Of a stretch of DNA of 64,000 nt, positions 36,301 through 48,149 are shown one piece after another. The stretch comes from Omphalotus guepiniiformis (taxonomy: Eukaryota > Basidiomycota > Agaricomycetes > Agaricales > Omphalotaceae). Both the position numbers and the translations under genes were made by a program. The DNA is taken from contig JAQOOI010000063.1 in assembly GCA_028554645.1 (NCBI GenBank), positions 868,001 through 932,000 of the forward strand, given 5' to 3'. Position 1 is the first letter of the stretch; the number at the start of each line of letters is the position of its first letter. The notes below the pieces were generated by a model that saw nothing but the letters and a program-made list of their open reading frames with translations, made no database searches and was not told where the DNA came from.

Positions 36301-39300
36301 GGTGCGGCAAGTGCAAGAGGGGAAGAAATTGAAGATGGTGTTGACGAGCGTGTGTGAAGGGGTCGACTGCCATGTGCTATGGAAGATGACATAGAAACTG
36401 TAGAGCCTGGTCGAGGCTCAGGAGTAGTTATCGACGGCATTGGCGACGAGGAAGCCATAGGAGTAGGATCCGGAGAGGAGTTCTGTTCTCCAGTAAAGGC
36501 GTATTCAGAAGTCGTACTCGAATTGTCATCTATATCCTCTCCTGCATGCCCGCCTTGTTCATGTTCTTTGCCTTCCATACCTTGTTCTTCATCACTCGAT
36601 TCACTATCGCTGCCACTCCCATTCTCGAACTCTGCAAGGTAAGCCCCGACCCGTTCCTGCCATTCGTTCCATATCTTCTCGGAGTACCGAATTGTGTTCT
36701 GCATCCTCACGACATTGTCGATCTTCTGCCTCATCAATCGCTCTACGTCTTGTGTCAGTTGTCCTAAGGCTGCATCTTCCGTCGCCGGCTTGCTCCAGTT
36801 CCGAATTTGTGACATTTTCCGTTCAGAACCAGGAGACAACAATCTCTGCCTCTCAATAGGCTCTTTGGCTTCCTCCTCCTTCAACGAAGGCACTGATACC
36901 TCAGCAGCGACTTGTAATATGTCCTCCAACTGATCTAACAACCGCCTCCGCATCTTCTTGACACCAAACTTCTGAAGTTTGTTGGCTCGGAAGAGATGCA
37001 AAGGAGAGGAAATTATGGGTGAACTCGAAGGCGTGAAAATGGGTAAACCACGATATTCCGGTATAGCTGCGGGCGACGACCGATCCATGGTGACACACAG
37101 ATCACGTATGGTGTTCCTCAACTCTGCAATAGATTCATTGCATTCCCCGATCTCCGCCTCTAAACGATGTGTCTCGACGCACGTCTCGCTATGCTTCTCA
37201 AAGTACCACTGCGGAATTTGGCACTCGCATATTCTACACAGGATAGGTTCAGTGCTGAATGGCTGGGAGAAGGGAAATGGCGTTTCGGGTTCCTCAGCTT
37301 TGCTAGTCTCGGTATAGCTGACATCAGCAGAGTACGGAACGTCGTCCGGCTCAACATCTCCTGCTTCGGCGAGTGTTATGGAAGGCGAATCGTATTCATA
37401 TCGTGGCAAAGTCATAGGCTTGATGACCCACATCGTGTGAGACGGTTCGCCATCTTCACGGTCTATCATCAACATGCCCTTCCCCTCCATTTGTCGATAG
37501 AGGGTTTGACCTTGCGGAGGTTCACGACTATCTTCAGGCTCTACTCTCAGTCTAAATCTTGCCTCAACGGTGTGAGAGTCATCTTCGAGTAGTCGCTGAG
37601 TGGCGACACTGAACACATGAGCATCTGCAGGATGTAAAAGAGTAGATGCACGAGTCCCGAAAAGTTCATCGGGTTCCGTCCTATATGAAGAGTAAGAGAT
37701 CAAGAAAGTGAGAAGATTGTGAAGCAGAGCTTACCCAACTACTACTCTCCAAGCATAATTAATCCAAATTAAATGATCACCGTCTAAGCTCAGTTCCAAG
37801 ACAATGTTCTGATTCTGCGCAGTTTCGGCCTGTAACCTCAGCCTTTCAGTCGCCAATACTCTCGCGGACTCTGTATGTTCATGTGGCTTTGGAAGATTAC
37901 GACCCTGCGCATCGAACCCTTCCTGAGATCCAGAAGCTGATGCAACTGCGGAAGCCGAAAGACTCTTGGGCTGTTCATCTCTGGACCTCCGATTATGGCT
38001 GCTTGGCCGATGCAACCGAAGTCTATTTTCATCCTCCAGATTGAGGCTAAAATGCTCCAGCTCTTGTGAATCCGCACTTTTGATCGTCGGGGTAGGGGCA
38101 GGAGGGGCAGAATCATCGGCAGGTTTCATGACAAAGGTTAAGGGTTCATCCAACTCGTCCTCGTTGTCGTCAAAGTTCCAAAACTGCTTTTCAGCTTCCC
38201 ACCACTCAACCACACGACTGAGACTGGCCACGGCAAGTAGTATCTGAACATACCAGTTGCGCCCGTGCCAATCGGGATGTTCTTCCCATGCTTTCCCAAT
38301 GTTTTGTACCCGTTGAACTAAAGACTCGCAAACTTTCGGTTGTGATGTGAGCTGTGTCATAGACATGTCGATAATGTCCGTTGCGACACCGATAAGCTCA
38401 TATAGAGTAGTCATGATAGGATCGACTGGGTCGTCGATTAGGATTCGAGAAGAACGACGATTGTTAGAAGAGGTAGTGGAATAGTCGGAAAAAGACGCAT
38501 GACTCTGGAGTGGTGGAAGGGGTGATCGAGATCGAGAAGTCGAGCGAGAGCTTTGTCCAGAACGTGATGGATGAGTAGGGATATGGATAGTGCGGGAGAG
38601 TCGGCGTGATGAGGCTCCCTGGGAACTCCAGGTGGTTGGAGCCGTAGACGCACTGTTGGTCAGCTTGCGAGTGAGTGGTACTTCAGGTAGCATGATAGTA
38701 GAACCAGCAGGAGAGGAAGACAGGGTACTGGATGACATGGATGCGGAAAGTGGCCTTTCCCAAGCTACACTTTGCTGCTTGCGAAGGGCGCCTGGACTGG
38801 AAGTAGATGAAGCTGTATAAAGTCCAGGGGAGTAAGTCAGAATGGGAGAGGTATTGAGGTCGTCGCTATAGGACGCACGTTGTCGGCTATGGCGGCTATG
38901 ATATTCAGCCTCGGCCTCGTATCCGCCCTCGGAGCTAGACTCGTCGGCCTGGAGGGCGGACCTGAGCTCACCAGGATGAAAACCATAGAATTCACGCAGA
39001 TGGTCAACGTCGCCAATCTGCGAGTCTCTGTCACGGTCTCTGTATTCACGGTCGGTATCGTAATCAGGTTCCTTGAGTCGCTCCTCGAAGAATGCAGTGA
39101 TGTTATTGGTGACCCGTTGCAATTCCTTGTCGCATTCAGCCTTGGCAGCCTTGAGCCTACGAGTTACGTGGCGCCTGACAAAGGGCATGGAAACGGTATT
39201 AGAACCGGAACCATGGGTGCCCTGGGTAGATGGGGGAGAGAGTACGGAATCTGGGGAAAATACTAGAGGACTGGGAGGCTGACGACGCTGAGCATTCGAC

Positions 39301-39308
39301 TCTGACAT
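33378..39308 (-). CDS. RIM15: RIM15-type serine/threonine kinase with PAS, zinc-finger and receiver domains
   Basis: The product is about 1,800 residues. In order: a disordered N-terminus, a helical region near 38400-38150, a PAS-like domain ([20 protein letters not shown] at about 37770, then [19 protein letters not shown]), a Rim15-type zinc finger ([20 protein letters not shown], about 37230), a coiled segment and a long Ser-rich linker. The kinase domain follows: glycine loop [14 protein letters not shown] (about 35930), YYAIKVLKK, catalytic [12 protein letters not shown] (across an intron), and DFGLSRIG. A long insert of about 150 residues separates DFG from the activation-loop end GTPDYLAPE. 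This split lobe is the Rim15/Greatwall hallmark. At the C-terminus is a receiver domain with AEDNP, phospho-acceptor Asp in [18 protein letters not shown] and SKP. Rim15 acts in quiescence and nutrient stress downstream of TOR and PKA. Stop TGA 33378-33380 after a last short exon. Confidence 0.93.
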
Positions 39309-39831
39309 GGAAGAAAGCCTCGAGGAATCAATAGCGAGAAGCTAGAGAACACGAGGTCGCAAAAGCGGAGTTCCGGCAAAAGTGGAGATGGGAGATGAAG
39401 AGAGGGAGAGACGAGGGCAGATAGCTGAGGAATTTGCAAGGCAAACTATGAAGACATGAAGAGAGAAAGGAAGGAAAAGAGGGAGAACGAGGGGGAGAAC
39501 GGGGGAAGAGATGATGAGCGTTTGAGACAAGGCAAAGCGGTGAGGGCTAGCCAATATCTCAATTTGGGGCGAGACGAGACGGTGAGGGCGAAGAGATCTC
39601 GAAACAAAGAAGAATGAAGAGAGAAAGATGGAAGGAATAGAGAGGACGAAGAGGAAGACGGGTCGAAGGAGGATTCTGGGAGGGAGCAGTGGAAGGAGTA
39701 GTTACTCTCGTCTGGGGTCCTCTGCACTTTACAGGGACAATCTGCGTCGCGTCGGTGATCCCCGCGTGGGAATCCACATATATCATATCAGCACGTGATC
39801 TCTCTTTATACCTTCTTTTTGCCGTACCAAT
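39309..39831. promoter_or_regulatory. Shared divergent promoter with a long polypurine tract
   Basis: The 523 bases separate RIM15 (-) and the mitochondrial S18 gene (+). From about 39380 to 39700 the + strand is strongly purine-rich (G/A runs such as gaagagagaaaggaaggaaa), so the RIM15 transcript would carry a CT-rich leader, common at fungal promoters. A CACGTG E-box sits at 39792-39797, 35 bp before the S18 start. Confidence 0.6.
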
Positions 39832-40516
39832 ATGTTGGCCTCTTTTCGAAATGTAGTCCGTCATAAACCTATTCTCCCTTCCGTTCATGCTGTATCTTTT
39901 TCTTCTTCTTCTCTCAGAAAGCAGGATGGCGTCCCAGACAGTGATGGTTCGAATGACTTTTCGGATCTCCTAGAATTGGGTGTGTCACTGCAAAATAATG
40001 GGGAACTAAGTTCGTTTCTCGACTTTCTCTGGTCGTTCCTCTGTCTTATATCATTCCCTGTTTCACAGACTATGTTTTCGATCCCAAGTCTTCTTGGAGA
40101 GACTTCACTGGGAACTCGGTGCATATACTTTTTGTCGTCTTCCAACTATTTCTCATTTGTGGCAACGAACCTCGTTCATACGCCCAGACCGGCTCTCGTA
40201 CAAGTCCGTGAAAAAGACTCCCGCTCCTCCCCAGTCTCGGCCAGCTGTTGGTCCATCCAAAGCAGAAGCCCGCAAAACCGACATTTTTTATCTCATGGAT
40301 GTCGACCCTCTCAGTCAGGCCATGAACCCGTCCATGTTAAATCCTTTCATTTCTGAAATGGGGAAGATATATGGTCGAAACATTACAAAGCTCACCAAGA
40401 AAAATCAGCGGAGGGTTGGTAAAGCCATTCGTAGAGCAAAGATGATGGGTATCCTTCCTATTCTCCGCAAGGATAATATTTTCAATGTAGTGTATTCGGC
40501 GAAACGCACAGCATGA
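39832..40516 (+). CDS. Mitochondrial small ribosomal subunit protein bS18m
   Basis: The C-terminal exon carries the S18 signature GRNITKLTKKNQRRVGKAIR followed by RAKMMGILP, the rRNA-binding face of bacterial S18. The N-terminus (MLASFRNVVRHKPIL) is rich in Arg, Ser and hydrophobic residues with no acids for about 30 residues, as expected of a matrix presequence. A model that keeps phase is exon 1 39832-39979, exon 2 40069-40118 (DYVFDPKSSWRDFTGNS), exon 3 40205-40516. The second junction uses a GTGCAT donor and is the weakest; other splice choices change about 10-40 residues there. The protein should act in the mitochondrial 37S subunit. It shares a divergent promoter with RIM15. Confidence 0.9.
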
Positions 40517-42019
40517 ACACCCTCTTAATCTAATACAGATTCATTCCGTACATCATATCTCTGAGTTGCAGGGGGGCGTTCTCGATATACCCAGCTGGAA
40601 TAGCACGGCAGCAAGTCCACGTTCAGAGCCTTACCTCGTCTAGTAAGTGCAAATGAGCCTACGTGACCCGTCATACTTACACAGATTCAGACAAATTCTA
40701 CCCACCAACTGCATGTGACGACTGAATTTATAGCCTCACTTTCTCGTTGTGCGTGTGAGTGAAACGTATCGTTTTACTTACTTTGAGTGTTTGGGGGCCT
40801 GGAACACTCTGATATACCTCAGCGGCCACAACAGCCCCGAGCTCATCCTGGACGTTCTCATGCCAACTTTGATATTTAGCAGACCTCAGGCTACCTCAGA
40901 ACGCGCAAATTTTTCTCCAAGCCTCTCCCGTCGTCAAGCCTTTGCCCATAGTTTATAGCTGCTTAATGATTTTGGCAAGCTTAGGGGTTGTCCGGACCCT
41001 CATCTAAAGAAGATGTGACCCCAAGACCATTCTCGCATCATAGGTCTTCGCAAGTGCCAATTCATCTGGATCTCAGGATCTTAGATGTCGTGCCAATACG
41101 TGAGATTCTTTCTTTCTGACATATGTATGTATACTTGAGGCTGTTTCCATTGAGCGTATTCTCAGAGTCAGAGTACACTATGGTGCTGTATGTGGATCTA
41201 TGTGGATGCTTGTAGCCATAAATGACTTGTATGTGGTCTGTTTTGACTTTACCCACCTTCCTTTCGATTCCTGTCAGTGCGATCAGTAGGAGCACGTCTA
41301 CGTCGCAGCCGTATTACTTATCAATAAACCCTGAATGACTTTGATATGACCCGGCCGAATAAAATTTGTGTGAAGACTGCAAAGCACCCCTCCGACGGAC
41401 CTAAAGGGTACCGTAGCTCAGAGTTGCCTAGGAGAGACTACGACGGACCTGTGTTGCACTGTTACAGGTAGTCTGTAAAGCGAGCTCGTGAAAACTGTGC
41501 CTATAAGTTGACGCAGACCCGTTTGTCTTAATATTGTATGGGAATTGGAAAGTGAATTACTCCCGGGACTGAGTGGTTATAACTTGTTATAACTCACAAC
41601 ACTCAGGCTCCACTTCAAGCTTCATTGCTAAGTGCGTATCCCAGAATCACAAGGCCAGGAAGTTCTTCGTTTCTAAGCTGCTATCACAGCCTCACGACGA
41701 TCGAGGAGGGAGCTGGAGTTTATCATCACCGTCGCACCCACATACGCAGTATCCATACTGTATGTAGCATCAAGCCTCGCTTAGCAGACGTAGCTGTGCC
41801 ATGAAGAAGGTCACGGTGTATGTAGACGTTCCATGCTGACCACGTTACTGTCCACGTCAGTGGATCTAACCTCCTTCATTGTCCGGCAACTGACTTCAAA
41901 TTCTACCAAATAGTCACGGCGGAATCTGCCTTGGAATCCGATTCCATAATAGAGGTGCGTGAAACATTAAGACATTTTTTAACGTACAAATCGGGCTTTC
42001 CAACCTCACAGCTGACACT
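40517..42019. other. Gene-poor 1.5-kb gap
   Basis: No supported gene on either strand. A 10-base direct repeat (cgacggacct, near 41391 and 41441) is present. A short stretch near 41410 resembles a tRNA A box but has no B box or cloverleaf. It serves as 3' region of bS18m and of RPN11. Confidence 0.6.
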
Positions 42020-43214
<1,195 letters not shown>

Positions 43215-43363
43215 AGTGGCGGTAGGAAATCGAGGATATTGCGTACCACGGGAATTACGCGTCGTCCTACTTTGGCTGGTGATTGTTCCTGTGTATTATT
43301 GGCTTCTGAGACAAACAACCCCTTCCTGTTTAGCACTCATCAGGTTGGGACGGACAACGCCCA

Positions 43364-45341
43364 ATGGGTTCAAGTGAACTCTCGGACGCTCTCAATCCCT
43401 ATCTTAGCCAGTCCAGATCTGCAAGAAATACTGCTAATAACTACTCGAGGCCTTTTGAGCCCGTTGTGCAACCAACTCAATATGTTCCGCATAGAAGTGA
43501 ATTAGAAAATGCTATTACAGAACCTCCTTCTCTTCCTGTCTCGCGGTAAGTCCTTTCATAGCGCATTTTGTATCACAGTGCTTGAATACTTTTCAGACCT
43601 CGACCCTCTCCAGAAAGTATACATGCTGTCCAGGAACTTCTGAGGTTTGTGGGCCAAGCACAGGAGGTCGAGCGGAAACGAAGGATAGCCTGGGAGGAGG
43701 AACAGGAAGCTAAATACTCTCAGAGACAGGCTGAAGTGGAAAGACAAATGATGGAACTGCGCCAGGAATTGAATACACTTCGAGCAGCTCTTCTCAGCAA
43801 CGACTCCAGTCATCCTCACGGAGGCGGGCCTCCACAAATGTTACCCACTCCACAGTACAATTCCCCAATTCCAATGAATGTCCCAGTACCAGTTTCTGCT
43901 TCTTCCTACTCTCCTATTTCCCCTATATCTCAGTCATCGGACATCCCTCAGCACTTGTTCGTACAGGGGTCGTCGACACGGCCCTTGCAACATGGCAATT
44001 CCGATTCTGTCGAGCCTGATGATATCCATGCGTCGGGCCAATCTCGATATTCTGCTGAGTTGCATTCTACCTCAGTAACGCCTGCACCTTCCCCGATGCT
44101 TGCGCCGGAGCGTCTTTCGCGTAAGGGGTCTTCATCCAAGTCTTCGTCTAAATCGAGAAAGAGGCAGAAGGTGCATAAAGTAGTAGAGTCCAGTGATGAC
44201 TCTGACCAGAGCAATGATTCCGAGTCTTCTGAATCATCTTCTGGACGCACTCTGAGACGTCGAAACCACCATGACACCAGGTGTTTGACTATTCACGTGC
44301 GTGTAGTAGCTTTGCAGAGGGTATCGCGATTTTACTAACGCTTCCTTAACGCAGCATGCGATGCGTTCGCATATAATCCGTCTTATGGCTCTTGAGAGTG
44401 ACAAGAATTTGCCGGACAGTCATTCCGAGGGCTTGACCTTGGAAGAAACTCAACCAGTGCGCTTCGTATGGGATAAGACCGTGAAGCAATCCGTCCATAA
44501 CTCGCGGATGAAGGCGCGAGTTTTGACTGACCTGAAGAATAACCGTCGACTATACAAGCATGTACCGGAGAAAGATTTTAGCAAGAAGGTTATGGAATCT
44601 GCGTTCGAGCAGTGCTTCACTACATTCCGCCAGAAATTCAAGACGCAGAGGGATTCCAAGGCTGCTGAAAATATGAAGAATCGGGAGGATCAGAAAGCAC
44701 GTAAAGCACGCCGACTCTCACGGAGAAAGAATGTATGTTGTGTTTTATGCATCCGTAACTCATGAAGTTCACCTGAAGTTCTCCAGAAACTCAACGGTCG
44801 CTCAGAAGCGCGTTTAAAGATAGCAGCCTTCGAGCATATTACTTTTGATGGTGCACTGCAACTAGAGTGTATGTCCTCAGAAGAGTCAGACGTTGAAGCA
44901 GATCACTCTCAACAGAAATGTATCTACACACGTGGTTATCCCTGGCGAAGCACTCGTCTGCTTAACTTTTTCAATGCCCTCGATGAAGAGGATAGAATGT
45001 CAGGTGCCGGTGCATTGCTTAAACGTGGGTCAGGGAAGATGGATCGCGTCGCTGGTGCTCCGAAGGAAGGATTTATTCTTCCTCCTAAAGGCGTGGCTAG
45101 TTGGATGATCAGCAAGCGCTGGTTGTTTGCTGCTCAAGTCAAGCATTCTGACCTACCGGATATCCTAAAGAACGTGATCGATGATCCTCCTGGATTCGAT
45201 TGGAATCATTTTCTTGAGCTTGGCGAGGAGAGTGAAGTAGAAGGGGAGCAGGGACAACCGCGCATACATCAGCCCATGGACCCAGGTCTGCCGATGCAAC
45301 ATTATGCAACCTCTTCCTCTCTACATTATGCATTAGTCTAG
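43364..45341 (+). CDS. Hypothetical basidiomycete protein with coiled coil and basic nuclear-type region
   Basis: The start ATG 43364 (MGSSELSDALNPYLSQSRS) leads to an N-terminal region with a charged coiled coil (VGQAQEVERKRRIAWEEEQE to MMELRQELNTLRAALLS, residues about 80-130). A Ser/Pro linker and a basic-acidic stretch (KSSSKSRKRQKVHKV, then SSDDSDQSNDSESSESSSG) follow. A second conserved-looking part starts HAMRSHIIRLMALESDKNLP and contains EKDFSKKVMESAFEQCFTTF. The last exon reads CMSSEESDVEADHS, then YTRGYPWRSTRLLNFFNALD. Proteins with the RG-x-PWRS motif after an acidic SEESD-type run are, as far as I recall, frequent and multicopy in Agaricomycetes, but I know no function. Stop TAG 45339-45341. 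The bidirectional arrangement with RPN11 suggests co-expression at most. Confidence 0.8.
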
Positions 45342-45404
45342 AAGTATTGTATGGACCTATATGTGAATAATGCCGCGGTTTCTGCTATTCATGCTTAGTC
45401 CGAA

Positions 45405-47853
45405 ATGTGTTGTCTCAGCCAATCAGGTACCTCCGGCAATTGCTTCCGTAAATATATCACTTTTCAAGTTACCACAGCTGCAGACTTTCTTACTCACCTC
45501 TTGAGTACTTCAGACCCTGTAACTGACGATATCATGGGTAATTTTCACTCATGACACACCCTTCACAATACTGATACGAAACAAGTACAGAAGGACCTCT
45601 CCCGGCTACTCAATCCGACCAAAGCCTCTGTATGTTATTTCAGTCGACATCTGTGAAGGCCACTCGCTCAGTTTAGAACATCACAAGGCAGTGCGAGAGC
45701 AAAGGAATTTGTAGAGCTACGGACCCAAGTTCGGGTGAGTTGCGCTACTGTTTCGTTACTTACCAGATTTTAAAGACACGAGCTAGACTAGCATTGACCT
45801 CTTAGACAATCTCGAAAGCTTTTTGTCGACCTTTCAGAAGGATCTGTCCGCCGTTTCTGGTCAAATATCTGAATTACAAGATCGGAGTAAGGATATAGAT
45901 AATAGGCTGAAGAGTCGTAAGGTCGGTGCAATGTAATCACCTATTTGCTGTCCAGGGATTCAAGTCAAGAATTTTGCCTAGAAAATCGAGAAGCCATTAT
46001 CAGCTTTGATTAGCGACATCCTCATACCTCCTTCTCTCGCAACATCAATCCTTGACACGCAAGTCGGCGAGCCATGGCTTTCAACAATAGACGACTTCGA
46101 GCGACATCTGGATACGACGAAGGCGCGCGCACGCGTCAAGGCAGCAAGGGATCTGGGCGAAGTTGCTGAAGGTTTGCGGATAGTAGTGCGTACATCTAAT
46201 GCGTCGATTTTCCGCTGGCTTTTGAATACATTTCAGGCGGCGTCAAAGATTCGGGCTTTCTTTCTGGCATTGCTCCAGCCTATACGTGGGAGCGTCACAA
46301 CGAACATGCAAGTCTTACAGACATCGGTACTACTGAAGTATCAGTCGCTTTTTGCGTTTCTGCAAAGGCAGGCATCTCCTGTCGCGCAAGAAATCCAAAG
46401 GTCGTACATAAATGCTGCCCGAATGTACTACGAGACTGGGTTCAGACGGTATGCACGAAGTCTTGGATATGTTAAGGTAAGTTCCTGCTGTTTTCATCAG
46501 AGCACAAGGTTCCAACGTCTCCTTGCAGGCACGAACATTGGAAAAATTCGAGACTATAGTGACTGGTGTCTCGGAGAAGCCTAACGAAGTCTTCATTGAT
46601 CTTGAACGGTTGTCGAACGCCGACCTAGATGGACCTAGCGTCACGCTAGCCTACATGGCAGACGACAAGACACACGTAAGGATTTGCCATCTTATACTTG
46701 CCTGTGCTTAAGTTGTGCACACAAAGAACCCATCGAAGCATTGCTCCGGTCTCTCTTGATCGTCTTCATGGACAATGCGACCGCTGAATACACTTTCGTT
46801 AAATCGTTCTTCACTGAAGCGTCGCTCCCACCAAAGGACCCGAGCTTCTTACAGTCTCCTATATCTCTCCTGAGCCCTACAGAACGTCAATCAATCGGCG
46901 GCTCAGATTACGGTGGACCGAGGAGAGCTGGGAGTGTATCCATCGCTAGTGCGGCAGACGCTACAGCTTCTAATGCTAAGGAGGAACAAGCCAGTATAGA
47001 TGGGATTTGGAAGCAAATTCTTGACCCTGTTCTGGATTACATTCAGGTATTCGTTCAGTATTGAATGATGTTCTAAGTTAACATTGTCTGAATTCTCGAC
47101 GTCTAGACATTTGCGAAATCTATGCTAGAGCCTCCGCCTCCTGTTGTATCTCTTCTCACCATGATACGTCTTACCGAGCGTGTGGTTGCAGAAATTGAAA
47201 CTCGTGGCTGCCCGCCCGGTGTCACTTTCGTCTTTGGTATCCGGCTACAAATGTGGCCTGTGTTCCAGAAGCTCATGAATGAAAATGTTGAAGCCCTCAA
47301 GAAACTCGCTGAGGGTTCTAGCGGTGGTTACTTTAGTAGAGCAGTTGCGACTACCGAGGCGACAGTACGAAATGTAAGTCACATCCTAGATGTTCAGATT
47401 ACGCCTTTGATTTCTCGCTTAGATCTGCAATCGGTATATATCGTTATTCACGATTTTCGTGACATTGACGGCGCAGGAAGAAGAAACAATGATATTTTCT
47501 AAGTGGGCATCAAGTTCTTTGTCTGTGTATTGTCGAGCCACTGATGATTTTTGTCCATTAGTCTGTTACGCATGAGACAAGAAGTAGAAAAGCTCATTCT
47601 ACGGCACACTGGACAAATCAGTGATCCCGTTTCAAGAGCAACTGCACAGTCAACATTATACGAAGTTCTATTGCAGGGCCTGAATGTAAGGTGCATTGAC
47701 TCTCAAAGTCTGTTTATGCACTAACATTCATGGTAGAGGGGAACCCAATCTGTTGCTCATCCAAAATCTCAGCATGAACTTGCTTACTGGTCAAAGCTAG
47801 AGGAGGAGGCAAGACGAAAGATAATTTCTGTTCAGGCGAAAGCGAGAAAGTAG
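45405..47853 (+). CDS. VPS52: GARP/EARP tethering complex subunit Vps52
   Basis: Conserved Vps52 blocks appear in order: LDNLESFLSTFQKDLSAVSG, QISELQDRSKDIDNRLKSRK, KIEKPLSALISDILIPPSLA, LDTQVGEPWLSTIDDFERHL, VQEIQRSYINAARMYYETGF-type text near 46390-46450, and LTMIRLTERVVAEIETRGC. The C-terminal exons run VEKLILRHTGQISDP and HELAYWSKLEEEARRKI to TAG 47851-47853. Vps52 is a coiled-coil subunit of the complex that tethers endosome-derived vesicles to the trans-Golgi network. The first exons are very short; the start at 45405 is inferred from an in-phase junction (MCCLSQS, then AADFLTHLLSTSDPVTDD) and is the least sure part. Length of about 640 residues fits the family. At least ten introns. 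Confidence 0.9.
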
Positions 47854-48149
47854 TACTGTCACACAGCTTCTAGATGCTTGCTTCTACTTGACCAGATCCC
47901 TGCCATCGCAGATAGAAATACACTCCTGTAATATATATACCATGACCAAAATGAAGGTAATAAAATGCCGTCCGCTTTATCAACGGCCGTCATCAGCAGG
48001 CGCAAGAATTGCAGAACTTGACCCCGACAAAACCATGCCACCAGAAGGCATAAATTGAACTTCCAGCCTCCATTATACGGGCGCGTGTCAAAAAACCTGT
48101 CACCTTGAAGAAAGTCTAGCGATAAGGGAGAAAGAGTGTCAATGGGCCC

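Noticed and set aside
36379..36642. Plus-strand frames within RIM15
   Set aside because: They are shadows of the Ser/Glu-rich minus-strand coding sequence, without domains or splice support.
41405..41480. tRNA-like A box (gtagctcagag)
   Set aside because: There is no T-loop/B box and no cloverleaf pairing.
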